Positions 55,457 to 61,470 of a stretch of DNA of 61,470 bases are shown piece by piece. The stretch is from Bacteroidetes bacterium CG2_30_33_31 (GTDB lineage Bacteria; Bacteroidota; Bacteroidia; Bacteroidales; UBA1556). Numbering within the stretch: the stretch's first letter is position 1; each line of letters starts with the position of its first letter. The notes under the pieces are model-generated. The model was given only the letters and a program-made list of their open reading frames with translations. It was not told where the DNA came from and made no database searches. The position numbers and the translations under genes are program-made. The stretch lies in the NCBI GenBank assembly GCA_001872625.1, contig MNXP01000044.1, positions 1-61,470 of the forward strand, given 5' to 3'.

Positions 55457-56305
55457 TTACTTTTTATTAGCAGCAAGAACGTCCATAAAATTAATTGAAC
55501 TATCTTCCATATCATTTACAAGGCTATCAACTTTAGATACTATGTAATTATAAAATATTTGTAATACCATTGCTACGATAAGACCGAATACTGTTGTTAA
55601 AAGTGCCACTTTAATACCACCTGCAACAATTGTTGGACTGATATCTCCAGCTTGTTGAATTTGATCAAAAGCTTCAATCATACCGATAACAGTACCTAAA
55701 AATCCAAGCATAGGAGCAAGTGCAATAAACAAGGAAATCCATGATAATCCTTTTTCAAGTTGTCCCATCATTACGCTACCATAAGAAACGATAGATTTTT
55801 CCACTTGTTCCAAGCCGTCGTCGTATTTTAGTAAACCTTGATAAAAAATACTTGCAACAGGTCCACGAGTATTACGGCAAATTTCTTTGGCTGATTCAAC
55901 GCCACCAGATTGTAGTGAGGCTTCAACTTTAGAAAGCAGTTTTTTTGTATTGGTAGTTGCAAGGTTCAAATAAATAATTCTTTCAATTACAAGTGCCAAA
56001 CCTATAATCAATGCTAAAAGTATAAATGACATGAATTGGGCGCCACCTTCAATAAAATATCTTTTTAATAGTTGATTAAAGGATTCGTGTTGGTTTGCAG
56101 CATCTTCCTCAGCAGCTATTGATTCTGCAGCCTTTTCATCAGCAGTAGTATCAATCGCAGTAGTATCTGCAACTTTAGTGGTCTCAACTTTAGATGTCGT
56201 AGCATCTTGTTTTTTGTCTGCACCAGATTTCTGTGCAAAACTCTGATTGTAAACACCAAATGTCATTAGTGCTACCATGGTCATCAATGCAAAAAGTTTT
56301 TTCAT
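55457..56305 (-). CDS. exbB: ExbB/MotA/TolQ-type proton channel
   Basis: This 282-residue membrane protein forms the pentameric stator that, with ExbD, converts proton flow into work on TonB. It has a signal-peptide-like leader (MKKLFALMTMVALMTFGVYN) and an acidic Ala/Asp-rich stretch to about residue 75. The three MotA/TolQ helices follow, including GFLGTVIGMIEAFDQIQ and GGIKVALLTTVFGLIVAM. The extended N-terminus is usual for the phylum. First gene of the operon, with a promoter at 56340-56347. Confidence 0.95.
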   Translation of the reverse strand: MKKLFALMTMVALMTFGVYNQSFAQKSGADKKQDATTSKVETTKVADTTAIDTTADEKAAESIAAEEDAANQHESFNQLLKRYFIEGGAQFMSFILLALIIGLALVIERIIYLNLATTNTKKLLSKVEASLQSGGVESAKEICRNTRGPVASIFYQGLLKYDDGLEQVEKSIVSYGSVMMGQLEKGLSWISLFIALAPMLGFLGTVIGMIEAFDQIQQAGDISPTIVAGGIKVALLTTVFGLIVAMVLQIFYNYIVSKVDSLVNDMEDSSINFMDVLAANKK

Positions 56306-56339
56306 GATTTGTTTAATGTTTGATTTCTGAATAATATTG

Positions 56340-56347
56340 CAAAATTA
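56340..56347 (-). promoter_or_regulatory. Bacteroidota -7 promoter element (TAATTTTG) for exbB
   Basis: Minus-strand match ending 34 bp before the exbB ATG and directly downstream of the poly-U end of the predicted RNA. Confidence 0.5.
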
Positions 56348-56349
56348 AT

Positions 56350-56507
56350 AAAAAAAAATTTAATACTCATGCGGAGAAAGAGGGGCGTGAACCTTACCTC
56401 GTAACCCGCTTAATATCATAGGGTTGTAAAAACATCAGTCTCAAAGGGAAGCCGGTTCGGAAGCACTTCTCAAGCAGGAAGGTTTTTCTTTACAAGGCTT
56501 ACCATTA
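56350..56507 (-). ncRNA. Predicted structured RNA of about 155 nt upstream of exbB, possibly 6S-like
   Basis: This G+C-richer stretch has no coding frame. On the minus strand it begins about 7 bp after a promoter element (56514-56521) and ends in T9. Long-range pairs can be drawn: AACCTT with AAGGTT, directly followed inside by CCTGCTT with AAGCGGG (one G-T), leaving a nine-base bulge on one side (TTACGAGGT). An inner hairpin is AACCC/GGGTT. A long rod with a bulge recalls 6S RNA, and Bacteroidota 6S families are known, but I cannot confirm the family from memory. tmRNA and SRP RNA motifs are absent. Confidence 0.5.
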
Positions 56508-56513
56508 CTGAGG

Positions 56514-56521
56514 CAAATGTA
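56514..56521 (-). promoter_or_regulatory. Bacteroidota -7 promoter element (TACATTTG) for the predicted RNA
   Basis: Minus-strand TACATTTG directly upstream of the structured stretch and followed by CCTC. No gene start other than the RNA lies at a suitable distance. Confidence 0.5.
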
Positions 56522-56601
56522 CAAATATTTTCATATAGAAAATTATTTTCTTTATTTGAACCTAATCCAGATACAAATTTTAGCTTCAAACTTTTAGATT
56601 T

Positions 56602-56640
56602 AAAACTTAAATAGACCACAAACTATTTAAGTTTTTTTTT
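56602..56640 (+). terminator. Strong intrinsic terminator without an obvious gene
   Basis: AAAACTTAAATAG pairs with CTATTTAAGTTTT over an eight-base loop and the T run totals nine. On the plus strand no gene lies upstream within reach; exbB runs the other way. Confidence 0.7.
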
Positions 56641-56675
56641 AAGGCAAATAAGCTATTCTGGTTTTCCGAGACATG

Positions 56676-56706
56676 GGTCTGTTATCATAGACCTTTTGTT
56701 GTTTTT
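56676..56706 (+). terminator. Terminator-like hairpin with an alternative fold
   Basis: GGTCT/AGACC (loop GTTATCAT) is followed by TTTTGTTGTTTTTT. The same GTCT can instead pair with AGAC just upstream, so the two hairpins exclude each other. Confidence 0.4.
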
Positions 56707-56826
56707 TAATAAAATTGAAGGACTAATTAATATTAACCCTCTTCTTACTTAAATTCAAAGATAATTATGAGTTAAAACATTGATAATCTGTATTTTAAAT
56801 TAGGTAATTCCTAAAATCATATATTT

Positions 56827-56870
56827 TGGCAATTTGGCAATGTATATATATATACATTGCCAAATTGCCA
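56827..56870. repeat. Perfect 44-bp palindrome made of TTGGCAA repeats
   Basis: The left arm (56827-56848) holds two direct copies of TTGGCAAT-like sequence followed by GTATATA. The right arm is its exact reverse complement, with no spacer. The site therefore offers four symmetric copies of the same short word. It lies at the left side of the primase islet. Confidence 0.95.
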
Positions 56871-57183
56871 TATATAATTTTACCTATGATTGCGGAAAAG
56901 TTGATGCTAAATAAAATCGAATTATTTTCATTATCCACCGTTTTTAGAAAATATATTTATGCATTATTTTAATACCATTTGCACATAATAGTTTTATAAA
57001 AAGAAGAGAAAATTTTTAATTTAAGTAAGAACATAAAATAATCTTTACCTACCTGAGAATACCCAAAATTTTATGTTATAATATTTTACTCTGTTAATAA
57101 TTCTGTGATTAACTCAATAAATTAATATTGAGATTTATAATTGAATTATATGAAATTGAGCATTTTTTTTTAACTAAAAACGA

Positions 57184-57561
57184 ATGAATTTATTAATAAA
57201 TGAAACCCTTTCCGAACTTATAACTGCAAATATTCGGGAAAACAAGAAACCAGGTGCTCCATGTAATTTATTTTATGAGGATGCTGCACCACATATAGAA
57301 TTTAATGGCTTTAAATGTGCAAGTGAATATGAAAAATACTGCAATATTAATTACGATAAGATTAAAGCTACAATTGAAAAAAACAATATTCCAGTACCCC
57401 AAAGGATACTTTTCTTTAAAGATTTAAGGTATGAAATTCGAGACTTTAAAAAACGAATGTTCCCCAAGGATGATATTATCTTTATATTTGAAAGAGTGAA
57501 TCCCAATAAAACCAGAATTCCTATTGATACTACTAATGATATCTATAAAAAAAAATTCTAG
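57184..57561 (+). CDS. Unknown islet protein, 125 residues
   Basis: I do not recognise this protein. It is charged and mainly helical, with KYCNINYDKIKATIEKN near the middle, FFKDLRYEIRDFKKRMF later, and a lysine tail. Two or three cysteines (APCNLF, FKCASEY, KYCNIN) do not form an obvious metal motif. No signal peptide or membrane helix is seen. It is the first gene of the islet, preceded by two inverted repeats that could be operators. A regulatory or replication-accessory role is possible from position only. Confidence 0.6.
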   Translation: MNLLINETLSELITANIRENKKPGAPCNLFYEDAAPHIEFNGFKCASEYEKYCNINYDKIKATIEKNNIPVPQRILFFKDLRYEIRDFKKRMFPKDDIIFIFERVNPNKTRIPIDTTNDIYKKKF

Positions 57562-57644
57562 TCTTTTTAAATATTCAACTTAGATTACTTAAAAGATTAG
57601 AGGAATTATTTACCTATCAGATAAGAAAAATTAATGGCTATTTT

Positions 57645-58031
57645 TTGAAGAAAAAACATTCTGATCCCACACTTTTCCCTGAAGAATTCAATGATATTTT
57701 AATAAATGAGCCTTGTTCTGGATTTGAAAAACTAAAATTGTATAATTCACTTACAAGAAGAACAAAACTGAATTTAAATGGGTCAAAAAGTGATTTTGAA
57801 GTATTCCTTGATATGTTAATCAGAGCAAAAATTTTTATCAAGGATGATGGCAAAACACCTTCAAAAGTCGAACTAAGAGAGTTTTTGTCCTTCATTTTAA
57901 ATTTTGAAACTGCAAAGAATCCTTATGCAACTTTAAATGAAGCAAAAGAAAGAGCAGAAAAAAGTGAACATTTATTTACAAGGATATTGGCTGCATATGA
58001 GGAGTTTAAGCAAGATGTGAAAAAAAAATGA
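57645..58031 (+). CDS. Unknown islet protein, 128 residues
   Basis: This charged helical protein (PTLFPEEFNDILINEP, LNLNGSKSDFEVFLDMLIRAKIF) ends in a lysine run. I recognise no family, though small proteins of this kind often precede primase genes in Bacteroidota mobile elements. The start is TTG 57645. An ATG at 57634 lies in another frame and would join this one if the T6 run at 57641-57646 had one more T (MAIFLKKKHS). The next gene starts 92 bp downstream, after a 20-bp palindrome. Confidence 0.6.
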   Translation: MKKKHSDPTLFPEEFNDILINEPCSGFEKLKLYNSLTRRTKLNLNGSKSDFEVFLDMLIRAKIFIKDDGKTPSKVELREFLSFILNFETAKNPYATLNEAKERAEKSEHLFTRILAAYEEFKQDVKKK

Positions 58032-58046
58032 TGTGAAAAAATGGAC

Positions 58047-58066
58047 TATAGTATATATATACTATA
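58047..58066. promoter_or_regulatory. Perfect 20-bp palindrome upstream of the regulator gene
   Basis: TATAGTATATATATACTATA lies 57 bp before the helix-turn-helix gene. Another palindrome, AATTTTAAAATT (58103-58114), is flanked by two AAGCTT and ends 8 bp before the same ATG. They could be operators for autoregulation. Confidence 0.5.
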
Positions 58067-58122
58067 TGAATGGTTCTAAATTGTGGTCGTAAGCTTGCAT
58101 CGAATTTTAAAATTGAAAGCTT

Positions 58123-58434
58123 ATGAAACTTGAAGGAAAAAATATCCCAATAAAGGAAGGCGATATTGAAATGATTCTCAGAAAGCTTGATAATCTAAAA
58201 ACCATTTTAGAAAATCAGGTCGGAAAACGAAGAATTGATATAAATAAGAAAACCCTATTGGGAACCGACCAGGCGGCAAATTATCTTGGTATATCCAGAA
58301 CTGAACTTTATCGGCTTACGGGTAAAGGTAAAATTTCATTTACCAAAATTGGAGGTCGAAGAAAGTACACACTGGCTGACTTAGATAAATATTTAGAAGG
58401 TGAATATCATCCTGTTAAACCATCAATAATATGA
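58123..58434 (+). CDS. Helix-turn-helix DNA-binding protein (excisionase/AlpA-like)
   Basis: The 103-residue protein has a coiled N-terminal part and a MerR-like helix-turn-helix at about 46-98: GTDQAANYLGISRTELYRLT, then KIGGRRKYTLADLDKYLEG, the form found in excisionases and AlpA-type activators. In mobile elements such proteins control excision or replication genes. Its stop overlaps the start of the primase-helicase (ATGA), so the two are translated together. Confidence 0.85.
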   Translation: MKLEGKNIPIKEGDIEMILRKLDNLKTILENQVGKRRIDINKKTLLGTDQAANYLGISRTELYRLTGKGKISFTKIGGRRKYTLADLDKYLEGEYHPVKPSII

Positions 58435-60503
58435 GTGATATGATACTAGATAAACAAAGCATTATAAGCTCAACTAATAATGGATTGAGTGTATTCAAGC
58501 ATTTTCTTGGTAGTAGATTTGTGAAACTTGGAAAATCGTTCAAGTCGCCATTTTATAACGATACGAAGGCCGCTTGCTATATTTATAGAGATCGCAAAAA
58601 TGGCATGTATAAATTCAAAGATTTTGGTAATTCAGAATATAGTGGTGACTGCTTTTTCTTTGTGAGCAAGATATATAATTTGAATTGTAATGAAAAAGAG
58701 GATTTTAAGAAGGTCATGGAGATAATTAATGATGATCTTGGTTTAGGATTAGCAAAACAATATCATACAGTAGAGAAGTTTAATCATAAAACAAGTGGAA
58801 AAGTAATAAACGCTTCAGAATTGACTTCAATCCATAATGGTTTTGATACTGCCAAAGGTAATATGCCTATAAAAACTAAACAATTCAATGAAAGTGAATT
58901 GTCGTTTTGGCGAAAATATGGAATTACCAAACCTATTTTGGATCTGTTTAATGTAGTAGCAGTTGAGTCCTTTAAAGGAATTGGAAAAAGTGGTAAAGAA
59001 TATACTTTAATCAGCAGTTTTGAAGAGCCAATTTATGGATATCAAGGTCGGAAACATACCAAACTCTATCGACCCTTTTCAAAACTTCGTTTTCTATATA
59101 CTGGTGAACTAACTGAAAGCTATATCTTTGGTTACGATCAAATGCCAATTAGGGGCGATACTATTTTTATCACCGGCGGTGAAAAGGATGTGATGAGTCT
59201 TTATAGTCATGGTTTAAATGCTATTTCAATGAATAGTGAAACGGCAAATATTCCCAAAAATCTGCTACGGGGTTTATCATATCGCTTTAAACATATAGTA
59301 CTACTTTATGATTGCGACAAAACGGGGATAGAATCGATGAAAAAACTATGTAATGATCACAAATCATTTGGAATTAAGAGTTTGGAATTGCCGCTTTCTG
59401 GTGAAAAGGGTAAAAAGGATATTTCAGACTTCTTTGCCATGGGAAATTCAGCTGAGGATTTAAAAATGTTATTTCTTGAAATGTTGGATGGTTTTTATGA
59501 AGAAACTATTTCTATAATGAAAAGCTGTGAAATAGATTTTAGCAAGCCTCCAATTGCTCCAGAGCCACTCATAGCAATTAATGATGTTACAATTGGCACA
59601 CCAGGAAATATTATGTGTGTAGCAGGAACTGAAGGAAGTGGAAAAACAAACTTTCTAGGTGGAATTATTTCGGGAGCTTTAAAACCTGAAAATATTGAAA
59701 TTGATACTTTAGGAACAATGGTTCGTGAGAATGTAGGAGAAAAAGCCATTTTACTTTATGATACAGAACAATCAGAATTTCAGCTTTACAAGAATTTATC
59801 CTATATTTTAAAAAGATCAACACGTGAAGTTCCACCATCATGGTTCAAAGCGTATTGTTTAGTGGGAATATCAAGGGGCGAAAGGATGAAAATGATATTG
59901 GAATCCATGGATAAGTTTTTCTATGAATTTGGAGGGATACACATGGTTATTATTGATGGAATTGCTGATTTACTAGGCGGCGTAAATGATGAAGAATCTT
60001 CTGTTGCATTAATTGAAGAATTATTTAGGCTATCTGCAATCTATAATACGGTAATCATAAGTGTTTTGCACATGACACCATCTGGAATGAAGCTTCGAGG
60101 GCATTTGGGTTCAGAAGTACAACGAAAAGCAGCAGGCATATTGCTAATTGAAAAAGATGATAATAAAAATACAAGCTCAGTGAAAGCTTTAAAAGTAAGA
60201 GATGGCTCTCCGTTTGATGTTCCGATTATCGAATTTGGTTGGAGCAAAGAGGAAGGTCGCCATGTTTATATTGGAGAAAAAAGTAAGGAAGATGCTAATA
60301 CTAGGAAACTAACCGAGCTTTCTGAGGTTGCCAAGGAGCTATTTGAGAAACATCCAGTTATATTTAATGCAACTCTTATTCAAAATTTGATGGATACTCT
60401 GGATATAAAGGATAGAATGGCCCGAAACTATGTGAAATTCATGAAGGATAATGGAATAATAGAAAAATCTAATCAGATGCCGGGCGCTTTTAGGTTGGTT
60501 TAG
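58431..60503 (+). CDS. Toprim primase fused to RecA-like helicase (mobile element replication protein)
   Basis: This 690-residue protein starts with a degenerate primase zinc-binding-like region (SPFYNDTKAACYIY, KFKDFGNSEYSGDCF). A Toprim domain follows, with glutamate in FITGGEKDVMSL and the D-x-D of LLYDCDKTG at about 245-330. A RecA/RepA-type ATPase comes next, with Walker A GTEGSGKT near 397-404, DTEQSEFQLYKN, and Walker B VIIDGIADLLGG; the motif HMTPSGMKLRGHLGSE is family-typical. The C-terminus has a winged-helix-like segment (MARNYVKFMKDNGII). The overall design resembles phage T7 gp4 and satellite replication proteins. No zinc finger of the CHC2 type is intact. Iteron-like repeats overlap its 3' end. 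Confidence 0.88.
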   Translation: MSDMILDKQSIISSTNNGLSVFKHFLGSRFVKLGKSFKSPFYNDTKAACYIYRDRKNGMYKFKDFGNSEYSGDCFFFVSKIYNLNCNEKEDFKKVMEIINDDLGLGLAKQYHTVEKFNHKTSGKVINASELTSIHNGFDTAKGNMPIKTKQFNESELSFWRKYGITKPILDLFNVVAVESFKGIGKSGKEYTLISSFEEPIYGYQGRKHTKLYRPFSKLRFLYTGELTESYIFGYDQMPIRGDTIFITGGEKDVMSLYSHGLNAISMNSETANIPKNLLRGLSYRFKHIVLLYDCDKTGIESMKKLCNDHKSFGIKSLELPLSGEKGKKDISDFFAMGNSAEDLKMLFLEMLDGFYEETISIMKSCEIDFSKPPIAPEPLIAINDVTIGTPGNIMCVAGTEGSGKTNFLGGIISGALKPENIEIDTLGTMVRENVGEKAILLYDTEQSEFQLYKNLSYILKRSTREVPPSWFKAYCLVGISRGERMKMILESMDKFFYEFGGIHMVIIDGIADLLGGVNDEESSVALIEELFRLSAIYNTVIISVLHMTPSGMKLRGHLGSEVQRKAAGILLIEKDDNKNTSSVKALKVRDGSPFDVPIIEFGWSKEEGRHVYIGEKSKEDANTRKLTELSEVAKELFEKHPVIFNATLIQNLMDTLDIKDRMARNYVKFMKDNGIIEKSNQMPGAFRLV

Positions 60504-60540
60504 GAAGTTTTTAGTATGTTTTTAGTATGATTTTAGCAAG
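60487..60540 (+). repeat. Array of about five 10-11-bp TTTTAG repeats at the end of the primase gene
   Basis: Successive units are CTTTTAGGTTG, GTTTAGGAAG, TTTTTAGTATG (twice, identical) and ATTTTAGCAAG. The array crosses the stop codon at 60501-60503. The period is close to one DNA turn, as in iterons. Confidence 0.7.
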
Positions 60541-60661
60541 AATTTGCTGATTTACTATGCTTGATTGTAAAAAAAATTAAGATTTTGATCAATTTGTATG
60601 AATTATTGGGTTCGTATGAGTTAATTGAGATTAAATTATAGATAATTTGGGGAGTTTTTTA

Positions 60662-60720
60662 GGGAGTGTTTCATTAACTGGGGAGTGTTTCATTAACTGT
60701 GGGAGTGTTTCATTAACTGT
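60662..60720. repeat. Three tandem copies of a 19-20-bp repeat
   Basis: GGGAGTGTTTCATTAACTGT (first copy one base shorter) starts at 60662, 60681 and 60701. A truncated copy, GGGGAGTTTTTTA, lies at 60649. Confidence 0.95.
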
Positions 60721-60777
60721 GTAAAGTAGCCCCGCGGCAGGCGAGCCGAATATTAGTATTTTTACACAAATAGTTAA
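60713..60777. repeat. Imperfect inverted repeat next to the tandem repeats, resembling IS ends
   Basis: TTAACTGTGTAAA (60713-60725) is matched by TTTACAC (60761-60767) and, after four bases, AGTTAA (60772-60777). A GC-rich block (GCCCCGCGGC) lies between. The pattern resembles the terminal repeats of insertion sequences, but no transposase is present. Confidence 0.6.
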
Positions 60778-61086
60778 ATTATGGATGAATTCAATTGAAC
60801 ATTTGTTTTTATAATCAAAATCAATTTCTCTTTCCAAATAAAGTATTATAAATTTAGACTTATTATGAATTTCACAGTTTTTATGCTTTAAAATAATGCT
60901 ATGAATTATTAGAATATTTTTTTTTACTTATTTCTAATCATATTAGCAAGTCATTTATGAGTATTTAACAAGCTATTTTAACCAATATTTTTCATTTTTT
61001 AAACGGTAATTCAATAATTTTATCTTAAAATTTTACAAAAATTCATTTTATTACCTATCTAAAATTCTTAAAATCAACATATTAAT

Positions 61087-61114
61087 AAAAATGCAAAAAA
61101 TAATTGCATTTTTT
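61087..61114 (+). terminator. Terminator-like hairpin
   Basis: AAAAATGCAA pairs with TTGCATTTTT over loop AAAATAA, with T continuing to 61114; it could act in either direction. Confidence 0.55.
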
Positions 61115-61145
61115 AAAATATTTATTATTTTTAGCATTGGAATTT

Positions 61146-61248
61146 TGCCTACCAAAATACCCGAGACTAACTCATGTAAACCCAAATGGGCTGAAGCCAA
61201 TAAAAGCTTCAGAGTGTTGTCTTGTGTGCTTTGGTAGGTATTTTTTTT
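61146..61248 (+). ncRNA. Y-shaped structured element followed by T8 (riboswitch-like RNA or short inverted-repeat element)
   Basis: A basal helix of 11 bp (61146-61156 with 61230-61240, one G-T) continues over two mismatches through three pairs to CGAGAC/GTCTTG. The top carries two hairpins, CCC-AAAT-GGG (61181-61190) and CTGAAGC...GCTTCAG (61191-61212). T8 follows directly. It lies 98 bp before a secreted protein gene. It may be an RNA or a REP-like DNA repeat; I cannot assign a known family. Confidence 0.5.
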
Positions 61249-61345
61249 GTATTGACTTGTTAATTGCTTAATCAACAGTGGTGTATTGATGATTAATAAT
61301 TTAAGCAAGGATTGAATTTGTTCATTTAACTTAAAACCACATAAG

Positions 61346-61470
61346 ATGAAAAAACTGATTTTTTTGATTGGATTCACCCTCCTATATTTTGCAGGAATAT
61401 CACAGCAGTTAAATTTAGATAATCAACCTTTAATCTGGCTAAAAGCAGATTTTGGAGTTGATACATCCCA
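61346..61470 (+). CDS. Secreted protein, 5' end only (cut by the window edge)
   Basis: The 41 visible codons give a signal peptide (MKKLIFLIGFTLLYFAGIS) and then NQPLIWLKADFGVDTS. The LKAD-G-V pattern after a signal peptide is typical of Bacteroidota surface proteins with LamG-like or type IX secretion features. The rest of the gene is outside the window, so size and function are open. Confidence 0.75.
   Translation, partial: MKKLIFLIGFTLLYFAGISQQLNLDNQPLIWLKADFGVDTS

Larger units (their letters stand above)
56522..57183. other. Gene-free stretch holding hairpins and palindromes
   Basis: About 660 bp without a coding frame. It contains terminator-like hairpins (56602-56640, 56676-56706), the 44-bp palindrome (56827-56870), a 10-bp inverted repeat AACATAAAAT/ATTTTATGTT (57030-57039 and 57068-57077), and CTCAATA/TATTGAG (57114-57133). 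Confidence 0.7.
56827..60777 (+). mobile_element. Putative integrase-less islet (helix-turn-helix regulator and primase-helicase)
   Basis: Four plus-strand genes between a 44-bp palindrome and IS-end-like repeats encode two unknown proteins, a DNA-binding regulator and a Toprim primase-helicase. This gene content is typical of satellites, integrative elements or phage remnants, not of core chromosome. No integrase, relaxase or capsid gene is present, and the exact boundaries are not defined by an attachment repeat that I can see. Confidence 0.4.
60504..61345. other. Gene-free region between the islet and the last gene
   Basis: About 840 bp with no credible gene. It contains the iteron-like array, the 20-bp tandem repeats and IR (60662-60777), a terminator-like hairpin (61087-61114) and the structured element (61146-61248). 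Confidence 0.7.

Noticed and set aside
56350..56520. tmRNA or SRP RNA
   Set aside because: No tag peptide with ALAA end, no tRNA-like ends, and no GGAAGGAAGCAG-type SRP loop on either strand.
60631..60837. Minus-strand 68-codon frame through the tandem repeats
   Set aside because: Its protein is made of translated repeats (VNETLP) with no conserved domain.
61146..61240. Integron attC site
   Set aside because: The ends lack the RYYYAAC and GTTRRRY core sites and no integrase or cassette gene is near.
61051..61377. Minus-strand 108-codon frame
   Set aside because: It crosses the structured element and the signal peptide region of the plus-strand gene, and its composition is not protein-like.

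Overview
The window looks like part of a chromosome from an AT-rich Bacteroidota bacterium, probably an aerobic or microaerobic member. The evidence is that Shine-Dalgarno sequences are essentially absent, while a Bacteroidota-type -7 element (TAnnTTTG) lies just upstream of at least sixteen genes. The gene content is also typical of the phylum: a TonB receptor with a DUF4249 lipoprotein, a HYC_CC_PP-type protein, an exbB/membrane protein/exbD/exbD cluster, a GxxExxY protein and an RHS remnant. Nothing in the window identifies a species.

Layout. 1-4.0 kb is a defence-type region: two 224-bp tandem units with nested 9-bp and 15-bp repeats, a GxxExxY nuclease-fold gene, and a type I restriction subunit (hsdR). 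4.1-12.2 kb holds an M1-type peptidase, radA, an APC permease and a Ktr/Trk potassium uptake pair. 12.3-17.5 kb is a minus-strand caa3-type cytochrome oxidase operon (SCO, subunits I, III, IV, II with fused cytochrome c, heme O synthase). 17.9-24.3 kb holds a 55-residue ferredoxin, nadB, two small-molecule transporter-like genes and the TonB receptor/DUF4249 pair. A tRNA-Gln(CTG) follows. 24.8-32.1 kb holds a 2-hydroxyacid dehydrogenase, an O-antigen ligase-like protein, a hybrid histidine kinase and the sugar-nucleotide genes rfbB and galE. 32.3-34.2 kb is a Nif3-like gene with a zinc-ribbon coiled-coil gene.

34.2-36.1 kb is a decayed accessory patch: an RHS fragment interrupted by a palindrome, a RhuM-type protein with a C-terminal frameshift, and hairpins without an obvious gene to terminate. 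36.1-44.7 kb returns to housekeeping: a TPR protein, lpxD-like and efp, a three-gene acyl-CoA carboxylase, and an orphan MIO-type ammonia-lyase with unusual active-site residues. 45.2-53.7 kb is a six-gene copper/silver-type efflux operon (HYC_CC_PP protein, CusA-like pump with an extra membrane block, TolC, adaptor with a fused HMA domain, free HMA protein, Met/His-rich lipoprotein). 53.9-56.3 kb is the ExbB/ExbD energising system for TonB receptors.

56.3-61.3 kb is the most unusual part. It has a predicted structured RNA with its own promoter and poly-U end, a perfect 44-bp palindrome built from TTGGCAA repeats, and a small islet with two unknown genes, a helix-turn-helix regulator and a Toprim primase-helicase but no integrase. 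Behind the primase lie an 11-bp repeat array, three tandem 20-bp repeats with a long inverted repeat that looks like insertion-sequence ends, and a second Y-shaped structured element followed by eight T. The window ends inside a secreted protein gene.
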